Of a stretch of 64,000 bases of DNA, positions 40,794 to 48,528 are shown piece after piece. The notes beneath the pieces are model-generated. The model saw only the letters and a list, made by a program, of their open reading frames with translations, did no database searches and had not been told where the DNA came from. The position numbers and the translations under genes are program-made. This DNA is from Aldehydirespirator sp965220345 (GTDB lineage Bacteria; Actinomycetota; Acidimicrobiia; Acidimicrobiales; Aldehydirespiratoraceae). The DNA lies in contig OZ244822.1 in assembly GCA_965220345.1 (NCBI GenBank), positions 2,666,001 through 2,730,000 of the forward strand, written 5' to 3'. Each line of letters opens with the position of its first letter. The first letter of the stretch is position 1.

Positions 40794-42077
40794 TCAGACC
40801 TCTGGCGTGCGCTGGCCGAGCTTCTCAGCTCGTTCGGCTTGTTCAGCCTGTTTGCGGGCTAGGTTCCGCAATCGCAAAGCATTCAATGCAATAAAACCTG
40901 ACGCGTCGGCTTGGTCATAAGCTCCTTCATCTTCTTCGAAAGTGACCACCTTGTAATCAAAAAGCGAATCGTCGGAACGGCGCCCGGCCACATCAACATT
41001 GCCTTTATAAAGACGCAAACGAACTTCGCCGTTAACGTTGGCCTGGCTGTAATCAATGGCGGTTTGAAGCATTCTGCGTTCGGGACTCCACCAGTAGCCG
41101 TTGTAAATCAACTCAGCATAGCAAGGCATCATCTGGTCCTTGAGATGTGCAACCTCACGGTCAAGTGTCAGCGACTCAATAGCTCGATGGGCGCGCAGCA
41201 TAATCGTGCCGCCCGGTGTCTCATAAGCGCCACGACTTTTCATCCCCACATAACGATTCTCAACAATGTCAATACGACCGATGCCGTTAGCCGCTCCCAG
41301 CTGATTCAATGTGTGCAACACTTGACCGGGGGTCATAGCTTCGCCGTCCACAGCAACAATGTCACCCCCCGCATAAGTGATATCCACATAAGTGGGCTCA
41401 TTAGGCGCTGCTTGAGGGCTTACAGACCAAAGCCACATCTCTGCAGGAGGCTCATACCAAGGATCCTCCAGCGGACCTCCCTCATATGAAATGTGCAGCA
41501 GGTTGGCATCCATAGAAAACGGCGACTCGGTGCCGCGTTTGCGTTCGATAGGAATGCCGTTATCAGCGGCATAGGTCATCAGCGACTCGCGTGAACCCAA
41601 ATCCCACTGCCTCCAGGGGGCTATTACCTTTATTTCGGGGTTCAGTGCATAAGCACCAAGCTCAAAACGAACCTGGTCGTTGCCTTTGCCGGTAGCACCA
41701 TGGCTGATGGCATCAGCGCCAGTGGCATCAGCGATCTCAACTAACCGTTTAGCTATCAGAGGCCGTGCTATTGAGGTGCCTAGAAGATATTCGCCTTCAT
41801 AAACGGCATTAGCCCGAAACATAGGAAACACAAAATCACGAGCAAAATCCTCGCGCAAGTCTTCAACAAAAATATCTTCTGAGTCTACGCCCATAGCTAA
41901 AGCTTTAGCACGGGCTGGTTCTAGTTCGTCGTTTTGGCCAATGTCAGCAGTGAAGGTCACCACTTTGCAGTCATAAGTGTCGCGCAGCCAATGCAAAATA
42001 ATGGATGTATCAAGGCCGCCTGAATAAGCCAACACCACCTTGTTCGGTTTGCTGCAATACTCGGTGGTGTTGCTCAT
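40794..42077 (-). CDS. argG: Argininosuccinate synthase
   Basis: A 427-residue enzyme that joins citrulline and aspartate using ATP. The ATP-binding P-loop-like motif AYSGGLDTSIIL is at residues 16 to 27. Other family parts are VVTFTADIGQ near 38, ISHGATGKGNDQVRFEL near 123 and IGRIDIVENRYVGMKSRGAYETPGG near 268. The C-terminal tail (RKQAEQAERAEKLGQ) is a short charged extension. It begins within the argR stop (ATGA overlap at 42074-42077), so expression of the repressor and synthase is coupled. Confidence 0.96.
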   Translation of the reverse strand: MSNTTEYCSKPNKVVLAYSGGLDTSIILHWLRDTYDCKVVTFTADIGQNDELEPARAKALAMGVDSEDIFVEDLREDFARDFVFPMFRANAVYEGEYLLGTSIARPLIAKRLVEIADATGADAISHGATGKGNDQVRFELGAYALNPEIKVIAPWRQWDLGSRESLMTYAADNGIPIERKRGTESPFSMDANLLHISYEGGPLEDPWYEPPAEMWLWSVSPQAAPNEPTYVDITYAGGDIVAVDGEAMTPGQVLHTLNQLGAANGIGRIDIVENRYVGMKSRGAYETPGGTIMLRAHRAIESLTLDREVAHLKDQMMPCYAELIYNGYWWSPERRMLQTAIDYSQANVNGEVRLRLYKGNVDVAGRRSDDSLFDYKVVTFEEDEGAYDQADASGFIALNALRLRNLARKQAEQAERAEKLGQRTPEV

Positions 42078-42565
42078 TGGTTTCCTTCCTGCGCGGGCGG
42101 ACCTTTCAGCCCGGCTAATCCTCTCAGATGACCAGCCAGTTCGGCACCAGATGTGCCTTCGCTGGCTACCACTATCAGCGAATCATCGCCAGCTACCGTT
42201 CCAAGAATCTCTTCTATTCCTGCCCGATCCAAAGCAGAAGCCACCACATGAGCTGAACCCGGCGGAGTTCTCACCACAGCCAGATTTCCCGAAGAACCGA
42301 TATCAGCCACCCAGTCGCTTAACACTCTCCGGAGATGCTCCTCTGGCGCAATCCGAGCCACGGGATGTTCGGGAATAGCATAGGCAGTATCACCACCAGC
42401 TATTCGTACTGTCACTGCTCCGAGTTCATCAAGATCACGCGAAACAGTGGCACGATTGGCGTTTACTTTCTGATCAGCCAGCAAATCTACTAGCTGCTGC
42501 TGGCTGGTCACAGAATGCTCACTCAACAGTTTCACAATGAGATGCTGACGATTGGTTTTGCTCAT
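42074..42565 (-). CDS. argR: Arginine repressor
   Basis: A 163-residue ArgR. The N-terminal winged helix (residues 1 to 70: RQHLIVKLLSEHSVTSQQQLVDLL, then VNANRATVSRDLDELGAV) binds DNA; the C-terminal domain (VADIGSSGNLAVVRTPPGSAHVVASALDRAG and the GTVAGDDSLIVVASEG segment with the conserved GT..GDD) binds arginine and forms hexamers. With arginine it should repress this operon, presumably through an ARG box upstream of argC. The start lies 54 bp after argF. The C-terminus has 10 to 15 residues more than usual. Confidence 0.93.
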   Translation of the reverse strand: MSKTNRQHLIVKLLSEHSVTSQQQLVDLLADQKVNANRATVSRDLDELGAVTVRIAGGDTAYAIPEHPVARIAPEEHLRRVLSDWVADIGSSGNLAVVRTPPGSAHVVASALDRAGIEEILGTVAGDDSLIVVASEGTSGAELAGHLRGLAGLKGPPAQEGNQ

Positions 42566-42619
42566 GACTTAAACATCAGTGATACAAACAATTGTGATAC
42601 ATGCTGGGCTCAGACAAGC

Positions 42620-43564
42620 TCAGACAGTCTCAGCGGCTTCGTCGTGGCCGGTCAGCCAGATCAACAGAGCCCTAGCGGCGTGCATCCGGTTGGCCGCCTG
42701 CTGCCACACCCGGCTGCGAGGGCCGTCGATTACTTCCTCTTCTACCTCTTCGCTGCGATGCGCAGGCAAGCAATGCATAAATATGGCGTTGTCAGCAGCA
42801 TCGGACATGACTCCACGATTGACCGTGAAACCTGCAAAGTCCGCGCGCCGCTGCTCGGCCTGCTGTTCTTGACCCATCGAAGTCCAAGTATCGGTGTAGA
42901 CCACGTTGGCACCACTAGCAGCTTCTCTAGGAGTCTTGACTTGCACCGGTTCGCAGCCGAGGCGACGCAGTTCCCGAAGGTCCAGTTCCGAGAAGCCATA
43001 ACCCGCGGGACTAGCAATTCGCATGGCTATACCCGACAGCCCAGCCGCGAATGCCAGCGAGCGAGCCACATTGTTGCCATCTCCGACATAGCCAAGCTTT
43101 AAACCTTCGAGATGTCCGAACTCTGAGCGCATAGTCAAGAGATCGGCTATCGACTGCGTGGGATGGGCAAGATCGCTGAGCAGATTGACTATCGGAACTT
43201 CGCTGACCGCTGCCATACGCTCAAGAGTGCTGTGAGCGAAAACCCTGGCACCGATGACAGCGTTGTAGGAAGCCAAAACACGGGTCACGTCTTCGACGCT
43301 TTCGCGTGTGTCCAAACCGACCTCGCTTGCGGTTATGTAAACCGGATGGCCACCGAGTTGCACTACTGCCATCTCTAAAGCACTACGAGTGCGAGCTGAA
43401 GGTTTCTCAAACAGCAACGCCACACCTTGCTCGCTGAGCACGCTCGGAGGATCAGAGATGCTTGCCCAATTCAGAATCTGAACCACACAGTTCGGAGTCA
43501 AGCTGTCCATGTCAAGTAGGTGACGCATCTTTTGTGGCTCTCGGCTGGCTTCTGACACACTCAT
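42620..43564 (-). CDS. argF: Ornithine carbamoyltransferase
   Basis: A 314-residue transcarbamoylase making citrulline from ornithine and carbamoyl phosphate. The carbamoyl-phosphate motif is FEKPSARTRSALEMAV near 51 (family consensus STRTR, here SARTR), VGDGNNVARSLAFAAG near 160 supplies the ornithine loop, and HCLPAHRSEEV near 270 holds the catalytic Cys. The ATG at 43564 gives a few extra N-terminal residues; ATG at the 13th codon is an alternative. It is separated from argD by about 116 bp, the largest gap inside the arginine operon. Confidence 0.95.
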   Translation of the reverse strand: MSVSEASREPQKMRHLLDMDSLTPNCVVQILNWASISDPPSVLSEQGVALLFEKPSARTRSALEMAVVQLGGHPVYITASEVGLDTRESVEDVTRVLASYNAVIGARVFAHSTLERMAAVSEVPIVNLLSDLAHPTQSIADLLTMRSEFGHLEGLKLGYVGDGNNVARSLAFAAGLSGIAMRIASPAGYGFSELDLRELRRLGCEPVQVKTPREAASGANVVYTDTWTSMGQEQQAEQRRADFAGFTVNRGVMSDAADNAIFMHCLPAHRSEEVEEEVIDGPRSRVWQQAANRMHAARALLIWLTGHDEAAETV

Positions 43565-43680
43565 AAATCAAACCTTAGGCCGCTTATCTGCTGCTCAATC
43601 CGCTGCCCCGCTTGCAGCTTTCTAGTCTGGACTGCGGGGAGATATGTATGTAGCAGAAGTATTTGAAGCATTAGAAGATG

Positions 43681-44862
43681 TCATTCGTTTTTGAGAACAG
43701 CTGCAAGAATGCCACAGCCTTCTCTGAGTTGCTGATTGCTTAGCACAAACGGCGGGGCCAACCTTAGGGCGGTAGCAGTTACACCGTTAACAACCAGCCC
43801 GTGCTGCAGGCAAGCTGCGGCCACATCACGAGCTTGGCGAGCACTCGGTGTCTGCGACAATTCGACTCCTAGCAGCAATCCGTGGCCTCTGATGCCAGCG
43901 ATGCCGTCAATCTGGGTGAGCTGGCTCTGCAGTTCCGCACCAAGACTCTGCGCTGTAGTTGGCGCGTCAATGGCTTGCAGTTCGCGCAGCACCGCTCTAG
44001 CTGCTGCCAAAGCCAGCGGCTGCCCCGCAAAAGTCGAACCATGGTCACCGGGCTTGAACGCTGCTGCTGTATCAGCGCGCGCCCAGACCGCTCCCACAGG
44101 AACACCATTACCGAGACCTTTGGCGACTGTCACAATGTCGGGTTGCACACCTGACTGCTGAAAACAAAACCAGGTGCCGGTGCGCCCCAGCCCGGTCTGG
44201 ATTTCGTCGGCGATAAGCAGCACTCCCCGCTCGTCACAGACCTGCCTCACCGCCTGAAGATATTCACGGGTAGCGGGAATCACCCCACCTTCGCCTTGTA
44301 TCGGCTCAAGCATCACAGCCGCCACCGAAGGATCAATCGCTGCTTCCAGAGCTTCGATGTCGTTGATTGCAACATGCTTGAAGCCTGGCGGTAAAGGCTG
44401 GAACGGCTCATGCTTTTCGGGTTGACCGGTAGCAGCTAAAGCAGCCAGGGTGCGTCCGTGGAACGATCCATAGGCAGTGATTACCTGATGACGGCCGTGG
44501 CCTTGATACTTGCGAGCCAGTTTGATGGCGGCTTCTACGGCTTCGGCACCTGAGTTCTGAAACAAAATGCGGCCAGGCTCGCTGTCGCCGCCAGGGCCTG
44601 AGCGGATCAACCGGTCAAGAGTGTTAACCACTTCGTCGGTTATTTCGTTGGCGAACAGGTTTGATACGTGAATCAAAGTTGATGACTGCTCAGCAACCGC
44701 TGCGGTCACCGCCGGGTGGGCGTGACCTAGCCCGGTGACCGCCAATCCGCACAAGAAATCGAGGTAACGCTGCCCGTGGTCATCCCACAGTTCCGCACCT
44801 GCTCCGCGCACGAAAGTCACCGGCGGCGTGCCGTAGTTGTTGATCAGTGCTGCCTGACTCAT
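43681..44862 (-). CDS. argD: Acetylornithine aminotransferase
   Basis: A 393-residue class III PLP transaminase. I place the start at the ATG at 44862, which overlaps the argB stop (ATGA); the longer frame to 44958 would run deep into argB. The PLP pocket has NSGAEAVEAAIKLARKY near 98, AYGSFHGRTLAALAATG near 124, ADEIQTGLGRTG near 212 with the Asp, and the Schiff-base Lys in TVAKGLGNGVPVGAV near 243. It converts N-acetylglutamate semialdehyde to N-acetylornithine. Confidence 0.95.
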   Translation of the reverse strand: MSQAALINNYGTPPVTFVRGAGAELWDDHGQRYLDFLCGLAVTGLGHAHPAVTAAVAEQSSTLIHVSNLFANEITDEVVNTLDRLIRSGPGGDSEPGRILFQNSGAEAVEAAIKLARKYQGHGRHQVITAYGSFHGRTLAALAATGQPEKHEPFQPLPPGFKHVAINDIEALEAAIDPSVAAVMLEPIQGEGGVIPATREYLQAVRQVCDERGVLLIADEIQTGLGRTGTWFCFQQSGVQPDIVTVAKGLGNGVPVGAVWARADTAAAFKPGDHGSTFAGQPLALAAARAVLRELQAIDAPTTAQSLGAELQSQLTQIDGIAGIRGHGLLLGVELSQTPSARQARDVAAACLQHGLVVNGVTATALRLAPPFVLSNQQLREGCGILAAVLKNE

Positions 44863-45875
44863 GCGGATGCTCCCTGGCCGTGTGCGGGATCGGGTCTGTC
44901 CTGCCGGGTAATCATGGTGCCGATTCCGGCATCGGTGAACAACTCCAGCAACACGCAATGCGGTATCCGGCCGTCAAGGATATGTGCTGACAGCACCCCA
45001 TGACTCAACGCCTCCACACAGGCCTGAACTTTTGGGATCATCCCGCCAGCGACCGCGCCTGAAGCGATCATCGCCTCCACGTCACCTATGGTGGCCTGAC
45101 TTACTAGCGACGACGGGTCGGTCACGTCAGCGAGCACGCCGGTCACATCAGTGAGATACATCACTTTGGCAGCCCCCAAAGCGCCCGCCAAAGCTGCGGC
45201 CATCGTGTCAGCGTTGATGTTGTAGGCCTGACCGTTGGCATCACTGCCGATCGGTGAAACCACTGGAACAGATCCCTGCGCCAGCAGTTGTTCAATGATG
45301 GTGGGATCCACAGCGACGATTTCGCCTACGAACCCGAGTTCGGGATCACGCGGCACCACAGTCACAAGACCGGCATCTTCACCCGAAAGACCTACTGCCG
45401 CTCCCCTAGCAGCACCGACAGCGCCAACAATGTCACGTCCGACTTTGCCTAACAGCACCATCCGAACCACTTCAAGGGTTTCAGCGTCTGTGACACGTAG
45501 CCCGTTACGGAACTCGCTCTTTTTGCCTATGCGAGCCAGCTGTTCGCCGATCTGCGGCCCGCCGCCGTGTACCACCACAGGACGCAGACCAACAGCATTG
45601 ACAAGCGCTACGTCACGAGCGAACGAAGCCGCCAGCTTCGGATCTGTCATGGCGCTGCCGCCATATTTGATGACCACACTTGCGCTAGCAAAACGCTGAA
45701 TGTGAGGCAAAGCCTCAAGCAGTGCCTGCGCTCGACGTTGCGGCTCAAACTCAAACTCGCGCGAAACCTCCTGCGTCTTTTCGGGGACTGAGGCTTTAGA
45801 GTCTGAACTTTCAAAGGCTGAATTGTCAGAGCTTGGGCTGCCTGAGTTTGAGCCTTTAGAGCTTGGGCTGCTCAT
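44859..45875 (-). CDS. argB: Acetylglutamate kinase
   Basis: A 338-residue amino-acid kinase fold enzyme, about 40 residues longer than usual because of an N-terminal Ser/Lys/Glu-rich extension (SSPSSKGSNSGSPSSDNS and following). The core starts near 47 (RAQALLEALPHIQRFASASVVIKYGGSAM), continues with VVVHGGGPQIGEQL near 99, and ends with the PKVQACVEAL and HILDGRIPHCVLLELFTDAGIGT segment, the arginine-sensitive C-terminal part. It phosphorylates N-acetylglutamate and is the usual feedback point. It overlaps argJ and argD by 4 bp each. Confidence 0.95.
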   Translation of the reverse strand: MSSPSSKGSNSGSPSSDNSAFESSDSKASVPEKTQEVSREFEFEPQRRAQALLEALPHIQRFASASVVIKYGGSAMTDPKLAASFARDVALVNAVGLRPVVVHGGGPQIGEQLARIGKKSEFRNGLRVTDAETLEVVRMVLLGKVGRDIVGAVGAARGAAVGLSGEDAGLVTVVPRDPELGFVGEIVAVDPTIIEQLLAQGSVPVVSPIGSDANGQAYNINADTMAAALAGALGAAKVMYLTDVTGVLADVTDPSSLVSQATIGDVEAMIASGAVAGGMIPKVQACVEALSHGVLSAHILDGRIPHCVLLELFTDAGIGTMITRQDRPDPAHGQGASA

Positions 45876-47251
45876 GACCGGTATCCAGCGTTGATGTCTA
45901 TGTATCCGTGAGTCAGGTCACAAGTCCAGATCGTGGCTGTGCCTTTGCCCACACCCACATCAACCCGCAGTTCTATTTCGCTGCCTTGCAAGTGTTGAGT
46001 GGCTCTTGCTTCGCTGTAGAGAGGGTCAACTGTGCCCTCGCTGGCGCAGCGTTCGTCGCCTATCCAGATCGCTAAACGATCCCTGTCGGCTTTCTGTCCC
46101 GCTTTGCCGACCGCCGACACGATCCGGCCCCAGTTGGCATCGCTGGCAGCTAAAGCAGTTTTGACTAGCGGCGAGTCCGCCACAGCCCGAGCGATAACCG
46201 AAGCGGCATCATTGTCGGCGGCACCGGTGACATTGACGCTCACGAACTTGGTGGCACCTTCGCCGTCACGCACGACTTGATGCGCTAGGTCAAGCATCAC
46301 CGCGTTGAGGGCATGTTGAAAGCTCGCAGCGTGCTCGTCAGCGGATTGCTGCGATGCTCCCGTGGCAGCGAGAAGCACTGTGTCGCTGGTTGAAGTGTCG
46401 GAGTCGACGGTGATGCGGTTGAAGCTCATCTCTGCTGACTCTGCCAGGCACCGCTGAGCGGTTTCGCGGCTGACGGTCAGGTCAGTGAACACGAACGCCA
46501 GCATGGTGGCCATGTCAGGTGCGATCATGCCGCTGCCTTTGGCGATGCCAGCCACATGACAGTCGCTGCCCGCCACCGCTGCGTAAGCACCTTTAGGGAA
46601 GGTGTCGGTGGTGCCGATAGCAGCAGCAGCAGCCTGCCATGGCGTAATGCTTGAGGCACTTGCGTTGCTGCTTGGGCTATCCGCAGCGTCAGCGACACTG
46701 CTGTCGGGTGCCGTGAGGCTCTCAAAGAGTTGCGGCAGCGCTGCCTGAATGCGCGATACCGGCAACTGCTCACCTATCACGCCGGTGGATGCCACCAGCA
46801 CCTGTTCAACCGGCACACCAAGAAGCCGTCCAACTGATTCTGCGGTGTGTCGGGTGGCTTCGTAGCCGCGCGCGCCAGTGAAAGCGTTGGCGTTGCCTGA
46901 GTTGACGATTATGGCCCGGGCGAGTCCTGAGCTTTCGGCAAGTGCCCAACGGCACCAATCAACCGGTGCTGCTGTGCAAAGCGAACGCGTGAAGATGCCA
47001 GCCACAGTAGTGCCAGGCTCGAGTTCGGCCAGCATCAAATCGTCACGCCCCTGATAGCGCACACCGGCAGCAGCCGTCGCTAGCCGCACCCCGCCAAGCG
47101 CAGGGAGCTTCGGGAACTCCTTAGGCGCAAGCGGCGACACCGCAGGCTTTGTGGCAGCCTCCGTGGCGACAGGCTTAGTTGCGACGGGCGGTGATGAGGC
47201 TTGTGCAGCGCCAGTCTCGGTTGCTGCTTGGGCCACGGTTTCGGGGGTCAT
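45872..47251 (-). CDS. argJ: Bifunctional ornithine acetyltransferase/N-acetylglutamate synthase
   Basis: A 459-residue ArgJ. The self-cleavage site lies in KGSGMIAPDMATMLAF near residue 240, where the new N-terminal Thr of the beta subunit is the nucleophile. Upstream is IIVNSGNANAFTGARGYE near 113, and the C-terminal TCDLTHGYIDINAGYRS is a typical ending. The first 50 residues are an extra low-complexity Ala/Thr/Pro/Glu stretch. ArgJ recycles the acetyl group from N-acetylornithine to glutamate, so the pathway here is the cyclic one. ATGA overlaps join it to argC and argB. Confidence 0.95.
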   Translation of the reverse strand: MTPETVAQAATETGAAQASSPPVATKPVATEAATKPAVSPLAPKEFPKLPALGGVRLATAAAGVRYQGRDDLMLAELEPGTTVAGIFTRSLCTAAPVDWCRWALAESSGLARAIIVNSGNANAFTGARGYEATRHTAESVGRLLGVPVEQVLVASTGVIGEQLPVSRIQAALPQLFESLTAPDSSVADAADSPSSNASASSITPWQAAAAAIGTTDTFPKGAYAAVAGSDCHVAGIAKGSGMIAPDMATMLAFVFTDLTVSRETAQRCLAESAEMSFNRITVDSDTSTSDTVLLAATGASQQSADEHAASFQHALNAVMLDLAHQVVRDGEGATKFVSVNVTGAADNDAASVIARAVADSPLVKTALAASDANWGRIVSAVGKAGQKADRDRLAIWIGDERCASEGTVDPLYSEARATQHLQGSEIELRVDVGVGKGTATIWTCDLTHGYIDINAGYRS

Positions 47252-48435
47252 GGGTAAACCCCCGTGGTTGAGAGTCCGGCAGTCTCATCAAGGCCTAGAG
47301 ACAGGTTGGCGCATTGCACAGCCTGACCTGCAGCACCCTTCACTAGGTTGTCAAGCGCAGCGATAGCAATAACCCAGCCGGTGCGAGGATCGGCTCTGGC
47401 ACTGAGATGCACGCTGTTAGACCCTAGAGTCGCTTTGGTTGAAGGCGAGCGCTCGCTAACCACCACGAACGGCTCGTTGCGGTAAGCCTCCGCCAGCAAC
47501 GCCAGAACATGATCTGTGGTGGTGGGAGCACTGGGCCGTGCGTAGCAGGTTGCCAGAATGCCGCGGTTCATGGGAGCCAGATGAGGTGTGAACAGCACCT
47601 GCACAGAGTCGCCGCCGCTGTGCCGAGAGTTCTTAGATTGCTGAGAATGCTTGGAAAGAGCCATCTCAATCTCGGGCGTGTGCCGGTGATTCATCAGGCC
47701 ATAAGCGATGAAATCTTCATCAACTGTGCAAAAACTTGTGTTGGCTTTGGCTGCACGGCCTGCTCCTGACACTCCGCTTGCAGCGTCAACGATGATGCCA
47801 CGAGGTTCCACGGCTCCAGCGGCTAGCAACGGAGCCAGAGCCAGTGAGGCAGCAGTCACGTAACAGCCGGGTGCAGCCACCAGCTTGGCACCTTTGATGG
47901 ATTGGCGGAACAGTTCTGGAAGGCCGTAGACGAACTCCGCCAGCAGTTCGGGAGCGTGATGCTCTTCGCCATACCACAGCGGATATAAGTCAGAATCCGC
48001 CAGCCTGAAGTCCGCGGCCAGATCCACGATGCGAGTCGTCTCGTTGCGTAGTTGTGGCACCAGAGACTGGGATGCGCCATGCGGCAAAGCACAGAAAACC
48101 AGATCACATGCTCTAGCAGTCTCGGCTGCAGCTGGCGAAAACACGATGCTCGGATAGGCAGCGGCGAGGCTCGGATAAACCTCGGCCACGGACTTGCCCG
48201 CCATTGAGTCGCCGGTAGCAGCAACCACTTCGAGTTGTGGATGAGCTGCGCAGATCCGAAGCAGTTCAGCACCCGCGAAACCGGACGCGCCGATCACCGC
48301 CACCCGGTAGATACGGGTGCTCGACACTTCAGCACTCGACTCTTTAGTCGGCTCAGTGGTCTGATTAGCCGGCTCGGTCATCGGCTCGGTCTGATCGGCT
48401 CGCTCGGTCGTCGGCTCAGCGGTCACTGCATCCAT
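47248..48435 (-). CDS. argC: N-acetyl-gamma-glutamyl-phosphate reductase
   Basis: A 395-residue NADPH-dependent reductase. The Rossmann motif VAVIGASGFAGAELLRI begins near residue 48, and the catalytic Cys is in AAPGCYVTAASLAL near 190. HRHTPEIEMAL near 253 and FTPHLAPMNRGILATCY near 283 are conserved. The first 45 residues form a TEP-repeat extension (TERADQTEPMTEPANQTTEP); a shorter start is possible but there is no good internal ATG. It is the first gene of the arginine operon. Confidence 0.94.
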   Translation of the reverse strand: MDAVTAEPTTERADQTEPMTEPANQTTEPTKESSAEVSSTRIYRVAVIGASGFAGAELLRICAAHPQLEVVAATGDSMAGKSVAEVYPSLAAAYPSIVFSPAAAETARACDLVFCALPHGASQSLVPQLRNETTRIVDLAADFRLADSDLYPLWYGEEHHAPELLAEFVYGLPELFRQSIKGAKLVAAPGCYVTAASLALAPLLAAGAVEPRGIIVDAASGVSGAGRAAKANTSFCTVDEDFIAYGLMNHRHTPEIEMALSKHSQQSKNSRHSGGDSVQVLFTPHLAPMNRGILATCYARPSAPTTTDHVLALLAEAYRNEPFVVVSERSPSTKATLGSNSVHLSARADPRTGWVIAIAALDNLVKGAAGQAVQCANLSLGLDETAGLSTTGVYP

Positions 48436-48455
48436 ACTAGCAGCCTACAGTAGAC

Positions 48456-48471
48456 TTGCAACTATGTGCAG
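48456..48471 (-). promoter_or_regulatory. Possible ARG box upstream of argC
   Basis: TTGCAACTATGTGCAG has two TGCA half-sites separated by six bases, similar in form to actinobacterial ARG boxes built on TGCAT and ATGCA. On the minus strand a TATTAT (48481-48476) could be a -10 box just upstream, which would put the box across the transcription start, 21 nt before argC. The match is partial. Confidence 0.35.
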
Positions 48472-48528
48472 GAATATAATATTTTGTGCGTTTCGGAGAG
48501 GAGCAGCGAGTGCTGGATTGTTCTAGCT

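Noticed and set aside
42515..43102. 195-codon plus-strand frame over argF
   Set aside because: Antisense to argF, no homology-like features.
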